64,000 bases of DNA from positions 1 to 64,000 of the forward strand of contig JAZRVF010000002.1 in the NCBI GenBank assembly GCA_045599005.1, given 5' to 3'. Position numbers and translations under genes: made by a program. The DNA comes from Treponema_I sp045599005. Its GTDB lineage: Bacteria; Spirochaetota; Spirochaetia; Treponematales; Treponemataceae. Position 1 is the stretch's first letter. Each line of letters begins with the position of its first letter. Below are positions 24,395-33,430 of the stretch, piece by piece. The notes under the pieces are model-generated. The model saw only the letters and a program-made list of their open reading frames with translations, did no database searches and was not told where the DNA came from.

Positions 24395-25102
24395 ATGGCT
24401 CAGTCACAGTTTGATTTTTCCGTGGAATTGAAGCGCCAGTTGCAGCGCAAGATTCTGCTTTTAATAATTGTTTTTCTTTCAGTTTTTACAGTAATCAACC
24501 TTCTGTTTTCTTTTATTGTTTTTCCTGTTTCTGTGGTATCAGAATCCATGGCTCCCGAATACAGAAGCGGAAGCCGTGTTTTTGTTGCGGCAACCAACGG
24601 TGAAAAACCCCTTTTCTGGCAGAAAAAGGATATTGTGCGCGGCTCAGTTGTGTACCTGAATCCTGATTTTTCTGAATACAGAGGCTGGCTGCCGGAATTG
24701 GGAAAAATGTTCGGAAACTTTTTTCTTTTCCAGAATTACAACACCATTCTTGAAGGCGGAATTTCTGCCAATGCGGACACTCTGCGCCGTGTTGTGGGAA
24801 TGCCAGGTGACACAATCTACATGAAAAACTATGAGCTGTATGTGAAACCGGCAGGAGAAAGTCATTTTCTTACTGAATCGGAAATGGCCCAGATTACTTA
24901 CGAAACTTCCATAGAAGGCAGCACTTCTCATGACGGAAGAATCGGTGTGCCTCAGGAAATGGATGAGATTGTTCTTGGCGACAATGAGTATTTCCTGCTG
25001 GCAGATAACCGGGTTTCCTCAATTGACTCACGTCTTTACGGACCTGTGAAAGCTTCGCAGATCAAAGGTGTCGCTGTCTGGCGGTTCTTCCCTTTCAGCT
25101 GA
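24395..25102 (+). CDS. lepB: Type I signal peptidase
   Basis: A 235-residue signal peptidase I that would cut secreted preproteins at the outer face of the inner membrane. One N-terminal TM (about 20-45) is followed by the catalytic Ser in VSESMAP. Box D reads LRRVVGMPGDTIYM and box E GDNEYFLLADNR. The position normally held by the catalytic Lys (KR in box D) is Arg here, which is unusual. The start is taken at ATG 24395; upstream codons in frame overlap the divergent GNAT gene. HemW follows after 10 bases. Confidence 0.85.
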   Translation: MAQSQFDFSVELKRQLQRKILLLIIVFLSVFTVINLLFSFIVFPVSVVSESMAPEYRSGSRVFVAATNGEKPLFWQKKDIVRGSVVYLNPDFSEYRGWLPELGKMFGNFFLFQNYNTILEGGISANADTLRRVVGMPGDTIYMKNYELYVKPAGESHFLTESEMAQITYETSIEGSTSHDGRIGVPQEMDEIVLGDNEYFLLADNRVSSIDSRLYGPVKASQIKGVAVWRFFPFS

Positions 25103-25112
25103 TTCTTTCTTT

Positions 25113-26285
25113 ATGGCAGCCCTTTATATCCACATTCCTTTCTGTCTTTCAAAATGTGCTTACTGTGATTTTTTTTCATTGCCTGTGAAATCTGTGAGTG
25201 ATGACTATGTGGATGCTCTCTGCGCGGAGATTCCTTTACGATGCGGACAGTTCGGTATCCGTTCTTTTGAGACTTTATATATTGGCGGGGGAACTCCCAG
25301 TCTTCTTTCTGGCGCTCAGCTTGAAAAAATCCTGAGAACCGTTTTTTCGCTTTCAGAAAAAAAGCCGGAAGAAATCACCATTGAAGCAAATCCAGCTGAT
25401 CTGACAGTGGGTTTTCTTGATACAATCAGCTTTCTTGGGATAAACAGGCTTTCTGTGGGAATCCAGTCAACTGATCCGGAAGTCCTTCTCACATTGAACC
25501 GGAGAAGTGATTCACAATGCGTTTTTTCTGCCCTGGAGCTTCTTAAAAACTTCTGGGTCGGCAGAAAAAACAACAGGCTTTCTCTGGATTTTATCTCAGG
25601 TTTGCCCGGACTTACTGACGAATGCTTTATGAAAGGTCTGGAGCTTGGTGCCGGTTGCGGTGCTGATCACATTTCTCTCTATGCCCTGACACTGGAAGAA
25701 GAAACTCCGTTGTACAGAATGGTGGAAAAAGAGGAAGTTCCCTATGACCAGGATACAAATGACAGACAATGGCTTATGGGCCGTGTTTTTCTTGAGCAGA
25801 AAGGATTTTTCCAGTACGAAGTCTCCAATTTCTGCAGGCCGGAATGTGAGAGTCGTCATAATATGACTTACTGGCTTCAGAATGATTACATCGGAGTTGG
25901 GGCCGGGGCAACCGGAACAGTCGGCCGGTTACGGTACACGGACACAGATGATGTTTGCGCTTACTGCAAAGCTCTGTCGTCGGGACAACTGCCGCCTGCA
26001 GAAACAGAAAACCTGGATAATGACACGAAAGAGTTTGAATTTCTTATGATGGGTTTTCGCTTAAGACAGGGGATAAGCGAATCTGAATACTTTAAGAGAT
26101 TCGGACAGAGTCTTGAAGAGCGACTCTGCGGCAAAAAACAGACCAGCGCAAAAGGAGTTTTTGCCCGCTGGCAGGAGAAAGGGCTTGCATACACTTACAG
26201 CGCTCCGGACGGAAAAGACACATTCTACGCTTTGACCGGGGAAGGTCTCCTGCTTCTGAACCGTTTTCTTACCGAGCTGCTGTAA
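25113..26285 (+). CDS. hemW: Radical SAM heme chaperone HemW-like protein
   Basis: A 390-residue radical SAM protein. The [4Fe-4S] motif CLSKCAYC (CX3CX2C) lies near residues 11-18, with IGGGTPSLLSGAQLE, ITIEANPADLT, GINRLSVGIQS and VGAGATGTV following. The CX3CX2C-x-F pattern and the HemN_C-type tail fit HemW (formerly HemN-like) rather than true coproporphyrinogen dehydrogenase. HemW binds heme and delivers it to membrane proteins. The start ATG at 25113 was chosen because the protein should begin just before YIHIPFC. The gene converges with the HdeD-like gene. Confidence 0.87.
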   Translation: MAALYIHIPFCLSKCAYCDFFSLPVKSVSDDYVDALCAEIPLRCGQFGIRSFETLYIGGGTPSLLSGAQLEKILRTVFSLSEKKPEEITIEANPADLTVGFLDTISFLGINRLSVGIQSTDPEVLLTLNRRSDSQCVFSALELLKNFWVGRKNNRLSLDFISGLPGLTDECFMKGLELGAGCGADHISLYALTLEEETPLYRMVEKEEVPYDQDTNDRQWLMGRVFLEQKGFFQYEVSNFCRPECESRHNMTYWLQNDYIGVGAGATGTVGRLRYTDTDDVCAYCKALSSGQLPPAETENLDNDTKEFEFLMMGFRLRQGISESEYFKRFGQSLEERLCGKKQTSAKGVFARWQEKGLAYTYSAPDGKDTFYALTGEGLLLLNRFLTELL

Positions 26286-26303
26286 GTCTTCACTGATAAT
26301 GAT

Positions 26304-26891
26304 TCAGTCTTCCACAGAAAATTCCACGTCTTCTGCGTCCGCTTCGGTAACAGTTCCGACAATGAAATTCTGTTTTTCCTTTGCTTTATAAGTCCAGACA
26401 GCAAGAACAACGGCCGCAATAACTACAAGCACTCCCAGGACACGTACAATGATTTCTCCCACTGTGGCAGGCATGATGAAAAGTACGATTGAAAGAATTG
26501 CAGAAATCAGAATCTCACCGATAAAGGGTTTTGTCTCCAGACCATTGTTTTTAAGTATGTAAACGTCGTACAGCTGGACAAGACAGGAAACAGCAAGTTC
26601 TGTGGCCAGAATGTACATCATTATTGTCCATGCGGTTTTTGCGATTGCAAGAGGAAGAATAACGGCAAGAAGGCCGACAACTATTCCAAGAATGGAACGG
26701 CCGGTGACAGTCCACAGGAACACAGGTGAATCAACCAGGTGACGTGCCGTAAAAAAGGCGAATACACCGCTTGCAACAGAAGCAATACCAGCCAGAATCA
26801 CAAGAACTTTAATGAATGACGAAGGAGCTGAAACCATCATCAGTCCCAGAATCATCGCAAGAATTGCAAAAATGTAAAAATGCTTTTTCAT
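26304..26891 (-). CDS. HdeD-like membrane protein (DUF308)
   Basis: A 195-residue integral membrane protein with six TM segments arranged as repeated pairs and a short acidic cytoplasmic tail (EADAEDVEFSVED). The pattern (ILAGIASVASGVFAFFTAR, SILGIVVGLLAVILP, GEIIVRVLGVLVVI) fits the HdeD/DUF308 family, whose E. coli member is tied to acid resistance. It starts 26 bases after the antiporter gene on the same strand, so the two probably form an operon linked to ion or pH balance. Confidence 0.75.
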   Translation of the reverse strand: MKKHFYIFAILAMILGLMMVSAPSSFIKVLVILAGIASVASGVFAFFTARHLVDSPVFLWTVTGRSILGIVVGLLAVILPLAIAKTAWTIMMYILATELAVSCLVQLYDVYILKNNGLETKPFIGEILISAILSIVLFIMPATVGEIIVRVLGVLVVIAAVVLAVWTYKAKEKQNFIVGTVTEADAEDVEFSVED

Positions 26892-26917
26892 ATAATTCTC
26901 CGTAATTAATTTTGCAC

Positions 26918-28645
26918 TTATTTATCCAGTTCGGCAAGTTTTTTGTGAAGTTCCATGACCTGAAGATGCAGATAATGGTCAACAACCGGTTTTTCGACAA
27001 TGCCGAGAAGATTTCCCTTGTCATCCACAACCGGAAGAGCTTCTGTGTCCGTTGCCTCAAAAAGCTGGTAGACATCGGGAATAGACATGTCAGGCTTTAC
27101 GGATGAAGAACAGGGTTCCTGAATGTCCATGGCCATGATTCCGTCAGACATCTCCATGATCAGAAGACATTCCTTAAGGTGATCCAGTGTGATCATTCCT
27201 GCAAATTTTCCGTCGGCTGACTTTACAGCATAGTTCAGGTTCTGATGAGTACTGAATGAGTCCAGAATCTCATGGAGTTTTGTAGTCTCTGTAACAATTG
27301 CCGGTGATTCAGGAGAACAGATTGAGACGCCCTGCATCGTGACATCCTGGACGCGGCAGGTCTTCATTATGTCTTCCTCACAGATATCAAGGCCGCATTC
27401 TCCAGCACCGTTCACTGCGTGTTTAACACAGACAGGCCCCAGAATCTGCACCACAAACGTTGTCGCCGTAATAATCAGGATGATTGTAGGACCGAGCGTA
27501 TCTGCGTAAGTCTGGCCTGCCGCAATACTCAGTCCGATTGCGACACCGGCCTGGCTCAGAAGACACCAGGGCAGATATTTCTGGACGGTTTTCGGTGCGT
27601 GAGTCAATTTGGAACCGACACGGGAACCGATTGATTTACCGACAGTGCGGCAGATGATGTACAGCAGTGCGATGATTCCCACATAAGGTGTCACGTTCCA
27701 GACGTTCAGTTTTGCACCGACAAGTACAAAGAACAGAACGTAGATTGGCGGTGTGAATTTCTCAACAAGAGAAAAAGTTGGACGGGTTTTTGCCGGAGCG
27801 AAGTTCACCATGAAGAAACCGATGGACATTGCTGCAAGGATATTGTCCAGATCAAGGAAACTGCAGATTCCGGTTGAAAGGAAAAGAGAGCCGAGAGAGA
27901 AGGCAAGTATGCGGCCCTCGTCAGTCATCACATTTCTGATGAACTTGCTCAGCAGGAATCCGATCGCAGAACCAAGTGCGATTGAAACGAAAACATCGTA
28001 GGCAAGAGTGAGAAGCTGTTTGCCAAGGGTTCCGCCTGTATAGCCCAGAAGTGAACTTGCTATGCTTGAAGCAAAAGCATAAAGAATCAGCGCTACGGCA
28101 TCATCCATTGCTACAATACCCAGGACAGTGGTTGTAAGCGGTCCTCGGGTTCTGTTCTCGCGGAGGACATCTGTTGTGGCAGCGGGAGCAGTGGCGGAAG
28201 AGATGGCACCAAGTATGAGACCCAGTGCAAGAGAAGTGCTGAAATCTTTGGTGATAAGGAAAGAAACTGAGGTGACTACGAAACTGACCACGAAAAAGGG
28301 AACAATCGCTTCAAAAAGAAGGATTCCGGTGAACTGTTTACCGTATTTTTTCAGCACGGAAAGCTTGAGCTCCCCACCGATAAGGAAACCTATGAGTGAA
28401 AGGGCAACGGAACTGACAGGATCCAGTGAGACGATTACCAGTGAACTGAGCACCTGGAATCCGGACTGGCCGATTATAATACCGATTACGATGTAACCGA
28501 CAACCTGAGGAATCCGGAGCTTCTGGAAAAGTCTTCCGCCCATTGCGCCGAGCAGAAGAATGATGCCCATGAGGAGAACAAGATTTGCACCGTTAAGGGC
28601 ATTGAAATGCATAAAATCAGGAAGAAACTGAGCAAAGATATTCAT
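26918..28645 (-). CDS. CPA2 family cation/proton antiporter with CBS pair
   Basis: A 575-residue antiporter. The first about 400 residues form a Na+/H+ (or K+/H+) exchanger domain with about 12 TM segments, beginning LLLGAMGGRLFQKLRIPQVVGYIVIGIIIGQSGF and containing the ALGLILGAISSATAPAAT motif. The C-terminal 150 residues form two CBS domains that may bind adenine nucleotides and gate transport. The start ATG at 28645 fits the first TM; a GTG at 28726 would add 27 residues. The HdeD-like gene follows. Confidence 0.82.
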   Translation of the reverse strand: MNIFAQFLPDFMHFNALNGANLVLLMGIILLLGAMGGRLFQKLRIPQVVGYIVIGIIIGQSGFQVLSSLVIVSLDPVSSVALSLIGFLIGGELKLSVLKKYGKQFTGILLFEAIVPFFVVSFVVTSVSFLITKDFSTSLALGLILGAISSATAPAATTDVLRENRTRGPLTTTVLGIVAMDDAVALILYAFASSIASSLLGYTGGTLGKQLLTLAYDVFVSIALGSAIGFLLSKFIRNVMTDEGRILAFSLGSLFLSTGICSFLDLDNILAAMSIGFFMVNFAPAKTRPTFSLVEKFTPPIYVLFFVLVGAKLNVWNVTPYVGIIALLYIICRTVGKSIGSRVGSKLTHAPKTVQKYLPWCLLSQAGVAIGLSIAAGQTYADTLGPTIILIITATTFVVQILGPVCVKHAVNGAGECGLDICEEDIMKTCRVQDVTMQGVSICSPESPAIVTETTKLHEILDSFSTHQNLNYAVKSADGKFAGMITLDHLKECLLIMEMSDGIMAMDIQEPCSSSVKPDMSIPDVYQLFEATDTEALPVVDDKGNLLGIVEKPVVDHYLHLQVMELHKKLAELDK

Positions 28646-28742
28646 GGGAACAATCTTAGCAAGTTGCGCTTTGATAGTCCATAAAAAATAATGCAAAAAA
28701 GCGTAATAAAAGGTAACACTTTTCACTTGATTCCGGGTTAAG

Positions 28743-28748
28743 TATAAT
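28743..28748 (+). promoter_or_regulatory. Possible -10 element (TATAAT) before the DUF4097 pair
   Basis: TATAAT lies 46 bases before the start at 28795, with only a weak -35 (TTTCAC, 16 bases upstream). Confidence 0.35.
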
Positions 28749-28794
28749 GATTCTGAAAAAAAACAGGAAATACAAAGACATAAAGAGGTAAATC

Positions 28795-29076
28795 ATGAAA
28801 GATTATGATTCAAACGAAAAGGCTGCGATTGCATCAGGAAAGAAGCTTTTCTGGACACTCACGACAATTGTTTATCTGTGGATCAGTTTCACAACTGGAA
28901 AATGGGCAATTTCCTGGCTCGTCTGGCTTATTGCAGTAGCTGTGGAACAGGCCGCCACAATGTTCTATTACATGTTCAAAGCCGGTTCTGATAAAGAAAG
29001 TAAAGTGACTTACGAAAGTGATGCAAAACGTCATTTTGATGACGACGCTTCAAGACGTGAGGTTTCAAAAGAATGA
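28795..29076 (+). CDS. Small two-TM membrane protein
   Basis: A 93-residue protein with two closely spaced TM segments (about 17-35 and 40-62) between charged ends. The sequence KKLFWTLTTIVYLWISFTTGKWAISWLVWLIAVAVEQ resembles small 2TM proteins found beside DUF4097 genes. Its stop overlaps the start of the DUF4097 gene by 4 bases (ATGA), so the two products are likely made together. Function unknown. Confidence 0.65.
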   Translation: MKDYDSNEKAAIASGKKLFWTLTTIVYLWISFTTGKWAISWLVWLIAVAVEQAATMFYYMFKAGSDKESKVTYESDAKRHFDDDASRREVSKE

Positions 29077-29966
29077 AAAAGACTTTTTATCTTCTTATGG
29101 GAATTGTCTGGCTGGTGGTAGCTGTCGCACTGGGCGGTTTTCTTGTGTCAGGGCTCAACGGATCTCTTCCCTGGAGTTTCGGTAAAATCCATGTGACCAA
29201 CGGCTGGAACTGGACTTCATCGGCAGATATGGTCTGCAGCAGAACTGACGTGATTGACTACGAATTTGACGCCTCCCGCATCCAGGTGATTGATGGAAGC
29301 ATGGTTGCTGACAGTGTTCACATTGAGACCGGCGGCGGATCAAAAATCACTGTAAAATACAGAACCAACCTTAAGGAAGAATACAGGCTTCAGATCGGGA
29401 TGAAAGGTGATTCTCTCTGCTTTGACCGGGATGAAAAATACTCAGACAATTTCAGGGGAAATGTTGTGTCTGAGGTAACTGTCAAGATTCCTGCAGGCAA
29501 GAAGTTCTCTTCCGTGTCCTTGACAACGGTGAGCGGTGGAATCAGTGCTGACGGACTCATCTCTGATTATATCAGTCTGAACAGTGTTTCCGGTTCTGTG
29601 TCCACAGGCAGTGTAAAGAGTGAAAACGTAAGATTCGACACTGTCTCAGGATCAGTAAATGTTGACGGTACCATTGGAAAGATTAACTGTAATACTGTTT
29701 CCGGTTCAATCAAAGTAGAAAACTCAGGTTCATTTACAGGTGACTGTGAGTTCGGTTCAGTTTCAGGATCGATCAAAGTTTCAATGGACAGGGATTCCAA
29801 CTATAAACTGATTTATTCGACGGTTTCCGGTTCTGTAAAAGATGAGATTCTTGATTCAAAGTTCTCAAAATCAGGATCTGTCACCCACAACGGAAAAAAA
29901 GGAATGGATGTTGTGAATCTGAGAGTCGAGACTATCAGTGGAAGCATCAAAATTCTTGGAAACTGA
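29073..29966 (+). CDS. DUF4097 beta-repeat protein
   Basis: A 297-residue protein. An N-terminal hydrophobic segment (about 5-28) acts as signal or anchor. The C-terminal half is a run of roughly 20-residue beta repeats with the phrase VSGSV/VSGSI (six or more times), typical of DUF4097 and adhesin-like beta-helix folds. Such proteins are often membrane-bound stress or envelope factors encoded with a small 2TM partner, as here. The function is not known. Confidence 0.78.
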   Translation: MKKTFYLLMGIVWLVVAVALGGFLVSGLNGSLPWSFGKIHVTNGWNWTSSADMVCSRTDVIDYEFDASRIQVIDGSMVADSVHIETGGGSKITVKYRTNLKEEYRLQIGMKGDSLCFDRDEKYSDNFRGNVVSEVTVKIPAGKKFSSVSLTTVSGGISADGLISDYISLNSVSGSVSTGSVKSENVRFDTVSGSVNVDGTIGKINCNTVSGSIKVENSGSFTGDCEFGSVSGSIKVSMDRDSNYKLIYSTVSGSVKDEILDSKFSKSGSVTHNGKKGMDVVNLRVETISGSIKILGN

Positions 29967-30146
29967 TTAAGAAAGATAATTTTTTTGTTTTGCTACTAGA
30001 TTTATGCAATGTTTAGCGTTATAGTTTAAGTTACATAAGGTTTGACGCAGTTTTGGTTAGTTTAACAAACGTCTGTGTCTGAGAGAACTTATGTCAACAT
30101 TAAGATAAGGAATCTACTTACTGACAATACAAAGGAGATAGAAATC

Positions 30147-30422
30147 ATGAACAAAGTAGAATTGGTAGACGCAATTGCAAAAGAAACAGGATTGACAAAA
30201 AAAGATGCTGAAAAAGCAGTAAAAGCTTTCACAAACGCTGTTTCAGAAGAACTTGCAAAAGGTGGAAACGTTCAGCTGATCGGTTTCGGAACATTTGATG
30301 TCGGCGAACGCTCTGCACGTAAAGGACGCAACCCCAGAACAGGTGCTTCCATTGAGATCAAAGCAGCAAAAACACCCAAATTCAAAGCTGGAAAAGCTCT
30401 GAAAGACAAAGTAAACAAATAA
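30147..30422 (+). CDS. hup: DNA-binding protein HU
   Basis: A 91-residue histone-like protein. It begins MNKVELVDAIAKETGLTKKDAEKAVKAFTNAV and carries the DNA-clasping arm GFGTFDVGERSARKGRNPRTG. It bends DNA non-specifically as a dimer in the nucleoid. The start ATG at 30147 has AAAGGAG upstream; the frame is open to 30075, but that extension is not part of HU. The 180-base upstream spacer contains TTGACG (30042) but no convincing -10. Confidence 0.95.
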   Translation: MNKVELVDAIAKETGLTKKDAEKAVKAFTNAVSEELAKGGNVQLIGFGTFDVGERSARKGRNPRTGASIEIKAAKTPKFKAGKALKDKVNK

Positions 30423-30456
30423 TCAATCCGCTGATTTATTTTTCAGTTGGTTAAAG

Positions 30457-30493
30457 AAAACGGGCATTTCCCAAGTGAGATGCCCGTTTTTTT
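30457..30493 (+). terminator. Terminator after hup
   Basis: CGGGCATTTC pairs with GAGATGCCCG (one G-T) around CCAAGT. It is flanked by AAAA and followed by seven T. Confidence 0.88.
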
Positions 30494-30508
30494 ATGCTGT
30501 CAATGTTT

Positions 30509-31015
30509 TCAGCAGCAGATCAGCTCCGGAAAATCCTTCTGTGCAATGTCAAAGGCTTCCGCATCAAAAAGCACAAGCACTGCGTCCATGTCAGGAGCAA
30601 AACCCCTGATGCAGCAGACAGCCGTCTTAAGTGCCTCCCGTTTCGGGTAACCGTAGACTCCTGCGCTGATCAGAGGGAATGCGATGCTTCTGCAGCCTTT
30701 CTCCTGTGCCAGTCTGATTGAGTTCCGGTAACAGGAAACCAGCAGTTCGGCGCATTCTTCTTTGCGGTGTTCTGAATAAATTGGGCCCACTGTGTGGATC
30801 ACATATTTGGAAGGCAGTCTGTAACCACTCGTCATTTTTGCTTCCCCTGTGGAACAGCCTCCGAGAGTTCTGCATTCATCAAGCAGTTCTGGTCCTGCCG
30901 CCCTGTGGATTGCGCCGTCAACACCGCCTCCGCCCAGAAGGGAACTGTTTGCCGCGTTGACAATTGCGTCAACTCTGTATCTTGTGATGTCACCTTTTTC
31001 AATTCGGATGCCCAT
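30509..31015 (-). CDS. Macrodomain protein (ADP-ribose deacylase type)
   Basis: A 168-residue macrodomain of the YmdB/MacroD type, which removes ADP-ribose or the acetyl group of O-acetyl-ADP-ribose. Motifs: VDAIVNAANSSLLGGGGVDGAIHRAAG near residues 14-40 with the catalytic Asn and Asp, GEAKMTSGYRLPSKYVIHTVGPIY, and SAGVYGYPK. The start at 31015 lies five bases after GGAGG; the ATG four codons upstream overlaps that site. It converges with hup. Confidence 0.9.
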   Translation of the reverse strand: MGIRIEKGDITRYRVDAIVNAANSSLLGGGGVDGAIHRAAGPELLDECRTLGGCSTGEAKMTSGYRLPSKYVIHTVGPIYSEHRKEECAELLVSCYRNSIRLAQEKGCRSIAFPLISAGVYGYPKREALKTAVCCIRGFAPDMDAVLVLFDAEAFDIAQKDFPELICC

Positions 31016-31027
31016 TTTTTCCTCCAT

Positions 31028-31076
31028 TAAAAAAAAGCCCTGAGGTTGCGCATCTGTGCAGTTCCTCAGGGCTTAA
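31028..31076 (-). terminator. Terminator after chemoreceptor gene
   Basis: On the minus strand AAGCCCTGAGG (31074-31064) pairs with CCTCAGGGCTT (31045-31035), followed by a run of T. It ends the chemoreceptor transcript. Confidence 0.85.
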
Positions 31077-31105
31077 GTGTGTTTATATCTGGTCGCTGAA
31101 GCGCC

Positions 31106-33154
31106 TTATACCTTGAACTGACCGATCAGATGAGTGATTCCGTCAATAGCTTCTTTTGTGTTGAGTGCCAGGTCAGAGACATTCTGAGTCGCTTTGCTGA
31201 TCTGCTGTGACCCTGCGGCCATCTCGTCCATACTTCCAAGAATTGTGTTAGATATCATTGCGACACTTTCCATATCATTGCCGACTTTGTCCAGGGCTGT
31301 CGCCACATTACTGCAGCTGTCACCGACAGAGTTTGCTTTTTCCTTCATGTTGGAAAGGGATTCAAGAATCTGGCTTGATCCGGAAGACTGCTCGTCCATT
31401 GCGTTGGAAATCTGACGGACAAGAGGATCAACAATGCCAAGCTGACTATCGATTGATTCAAAACTGGCCTGTGAAAGGGCAGAAAGCTGTCCGCCCTGCT
31501 GGATGAGGGAAGTGATTTCCTTGATGTTGAGGGCAATTGATGCGGCCTGATTGCTTGAGTTTTCTGCAAGTTTGCGGATCTCGTCAGCAACAACAGCAAA
31601 ACCTTTACCAGCCTCACCTGCATGGGCTGACTCAATCATTGCGTTCATTGCAAGCAGGTTTGTCTGGCTTGAAATCGATTTGATCGTATTGTTTGCCTCT
31701 GCCAGAACCTTTGATTTAACACTGATTTCCTTAATCACCTCGGAACAGGATTTTACGTTGCCAGAACCTTCGTTGATAACCTTTGTAAGATCCGCAAAAG
31801 ATGTTGTCATCTTGTTGGCAGAAGATGTTACAGAAGCGATGTTTCCAAGCATTTCCTCGATCGCGGCGGAAGATTCGTTGATGTCTGATGTCTGGGCAAG
31901 AACATTCTGGTTCAGTTTCTTCATGTGTCCGTCAGATTCGTTGATGATTCCCTGTGTGTTGACAACAGCGCTTGACTGATGGTTTGCCTGTGTCTTGACT
32001 GAATCAATGTTTGCCATGATCTCAGTTGTGGCACTTGCGGTTTCCTGTGCGGTGTGTCCAAGGTCATCAACAACATATGAAACCTGCTCTGTCTTGTCCT
32101 GGATTGTCTTCATCATGTCCTGAAGAAGAACGATGAAACTGTTCACACCTTCTGCAAGCTTTCCGATCTCGTCATGGCTTTTCACAGGGATACGTTTTGT
32201 AAGGTCAGCATCACCGGTGGAAAGATTGTTTACAGCATTGATAGTTGTTTTAACAGGTTTGATCACCACGAAAAAGAGAAGGATAACGAACAGTGCGAGA
32301 ATGACTGAGTTTGCACCGATTTCCAGTGTCATGATCAGGGAGTTGATGTATCCGCAGGCAACGTTCATTGACTCTACGCTCTCACCAACAAAAAGTGAAA
32401 GACCGGGAACTTCGGGAATGGGCCAGTAATGACCGACGTAATCTTCTCCGTTGATGTCCACAACACCAACCCAGTTTGAACCGGATTTAAGTGTATTGTA
32501 AACTTCGTCACTGATTTTTGTGCCTTCCTGTCCGTCAATTGAAGTGTGAAGGCGAATGTTGTCTTTTACGATGGTGAAGTCACATCCGATGACTTCTGGA
32601 AAACCATTGATAATTTCAGGTGTTGAAAGGCTTTTTGTGACTTCAATGGCACCGATGGTACCTGAAATCTGCCCGGGCATTCTGACAGGCTGTATTGAAT
32701 AGGCAACGAGATCGTTTCCTTCAAAACGCATTCCTTTAAGAACTTTTCCTTTCAGTGCATCTTTTATTTCTGCACTGTTCTGAGCCCCGGCTGCGTAAGA
32801 AGCGGGTGAAATCAGATTGCCGGCGGCATCATATACTGATATTGAACGGGCTTCCAGGTCTTCTGTGGCCATTCTGCAGAGAAAGCCTACACCCTGTTCT
32901 CCCATTCCGCTGTTGAAAATTGTCTGATAAAGTTCTGTGACAGCTGAATTGATAAGGACAGCAGTTTCACGGATCTCGTTCAGTTCGTCAGTGACGATGT
33001 CCACATCGCATTCTACAACGGATTCGGAATTCGCAAGCCATTCGCTACGTACGATACGGCTCGGTGCAATGCATAGAACGACTGCAACAGCTACAAGAAG
33101 AATGGCAACAGGTAATACTACCTTTGCGGCAATAGTCTGGTTGTTTACTCGCAT
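31106..33154 (-). CDS. Methyl-accepting chemotaxis protein
   Basis: A 682-residue chemoreceptor. TM1 lies near 10-30, then a large periplasmic sensor (about 31-280, dCache-like in size, with YVGHYWPIPEVPGLSLFVGESV before the membrane), then TM2 near 285-308. A HAMP domain and a long methyl-accepting helix pair follow. The signaling tip reads IKSISSQTNLLAMNAMIESAHAGEAGKGFAVVADEIRKLAE. It should bind CheW/CheA; the ligand is unknown. Upstream, TTGACA (minus strand, 33203-33198) lies at -35 distance from a weak GAACAT. Confidence 0.93.
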   Translation of the reverse strand: MRVNNQTIAAKVVLPVAILLVAVAVVLCIAPSRIVRSEWLANSESVVECDVDIVTDELNEIRETAVLINSAVTELYQTIFNSGMGEQGVGFLCRMATEDLEARSISVYDAAGNLISPASYAAGAQNSAEIKDALKGKVLKGMRFEGNDLVAYSIQPVRMPGQISGTIGAIEVTKSLSTPEIINGFPEVIGCDFTIVKDNIRLHTSIDGQEGTKISDEVYNTLKSGSNWVGVVDINGEDYVGHYWPIPEVPGLSLFVGESVESMNVACGYINSLIMTLEIGANSVILALFVILLFFVVIKPVKTTINAVNNLSTGDADLTKRIPVKSHDEIGKLAEGVNSFIVLLQDMMKTIQDKTEQVSYVVDDLGHTAQETASATTEIMANIDSVKTQANHQSSAVVNTQGIINESDGHMKKLNQNVLAQTSDINESSAAIEEMLGNIASVTSSANKMTTSFADLTKVINEGSGNVKSCSEVIKEISVKSKVLAEANNTIKSISSQTNLLAMNAMIESAHAGEAGKGFAVVADEIRKLAENSSNQAASIALNIKEITSLIQQGGQLSALSQASFESIDSQLGIVDPLVRQISNAMDEQSSGSSQILESLSNMKEKANSVGDSCSNVATALDKVGNDMESVAMISNTILGSMDEMAAGSQQISKATQNVSDLALNTKEAIDGITHLIGQFKV

Positions 33155-33174
33155 GAAATATCTCCAATAACTCT

Positions 33175-33203
33175 ATGTTCTCGGGAAATCTTCTTATTGT
33201 CAA
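33175..33203 (-). promoter_or_regulatory. Possible promoter of chemoreceptor gene
   Basis: On the minus strand TTGACA (33203-33198), 17 bases, then GAACAT (33180-33175). The -35 is perfect and the -10 weak. Confidence 0.35.
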
Positions 33204-33430
33204 TGGATTTTTGATGAATGTTGATTTTTCTTGATTATGTGAAAATAATCAGTAAAAAGTGGTTACAATGTAAGGCTAAAATCGGGTTAAACTGATAGTT
33301 TGTAAGGCTTTTCACGGCATCTTTCCACTCATATTTTTTATTCTTTTCTGCTGAATTCTGTGATAAACTGATGCATGAAATATCGGTAAATCAGATATCT
33401 GCACAGCAGTTCACTGCCTCAGGAGGATGT

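Noticed and set aside
33379..33386. Sigma-28-like ACCGATAT upstream of the chemoreceptor on the minus strand
   Set aside because: More than 200 bases from the start, mismatched, and no -35; the TTGACA promoter is closer.
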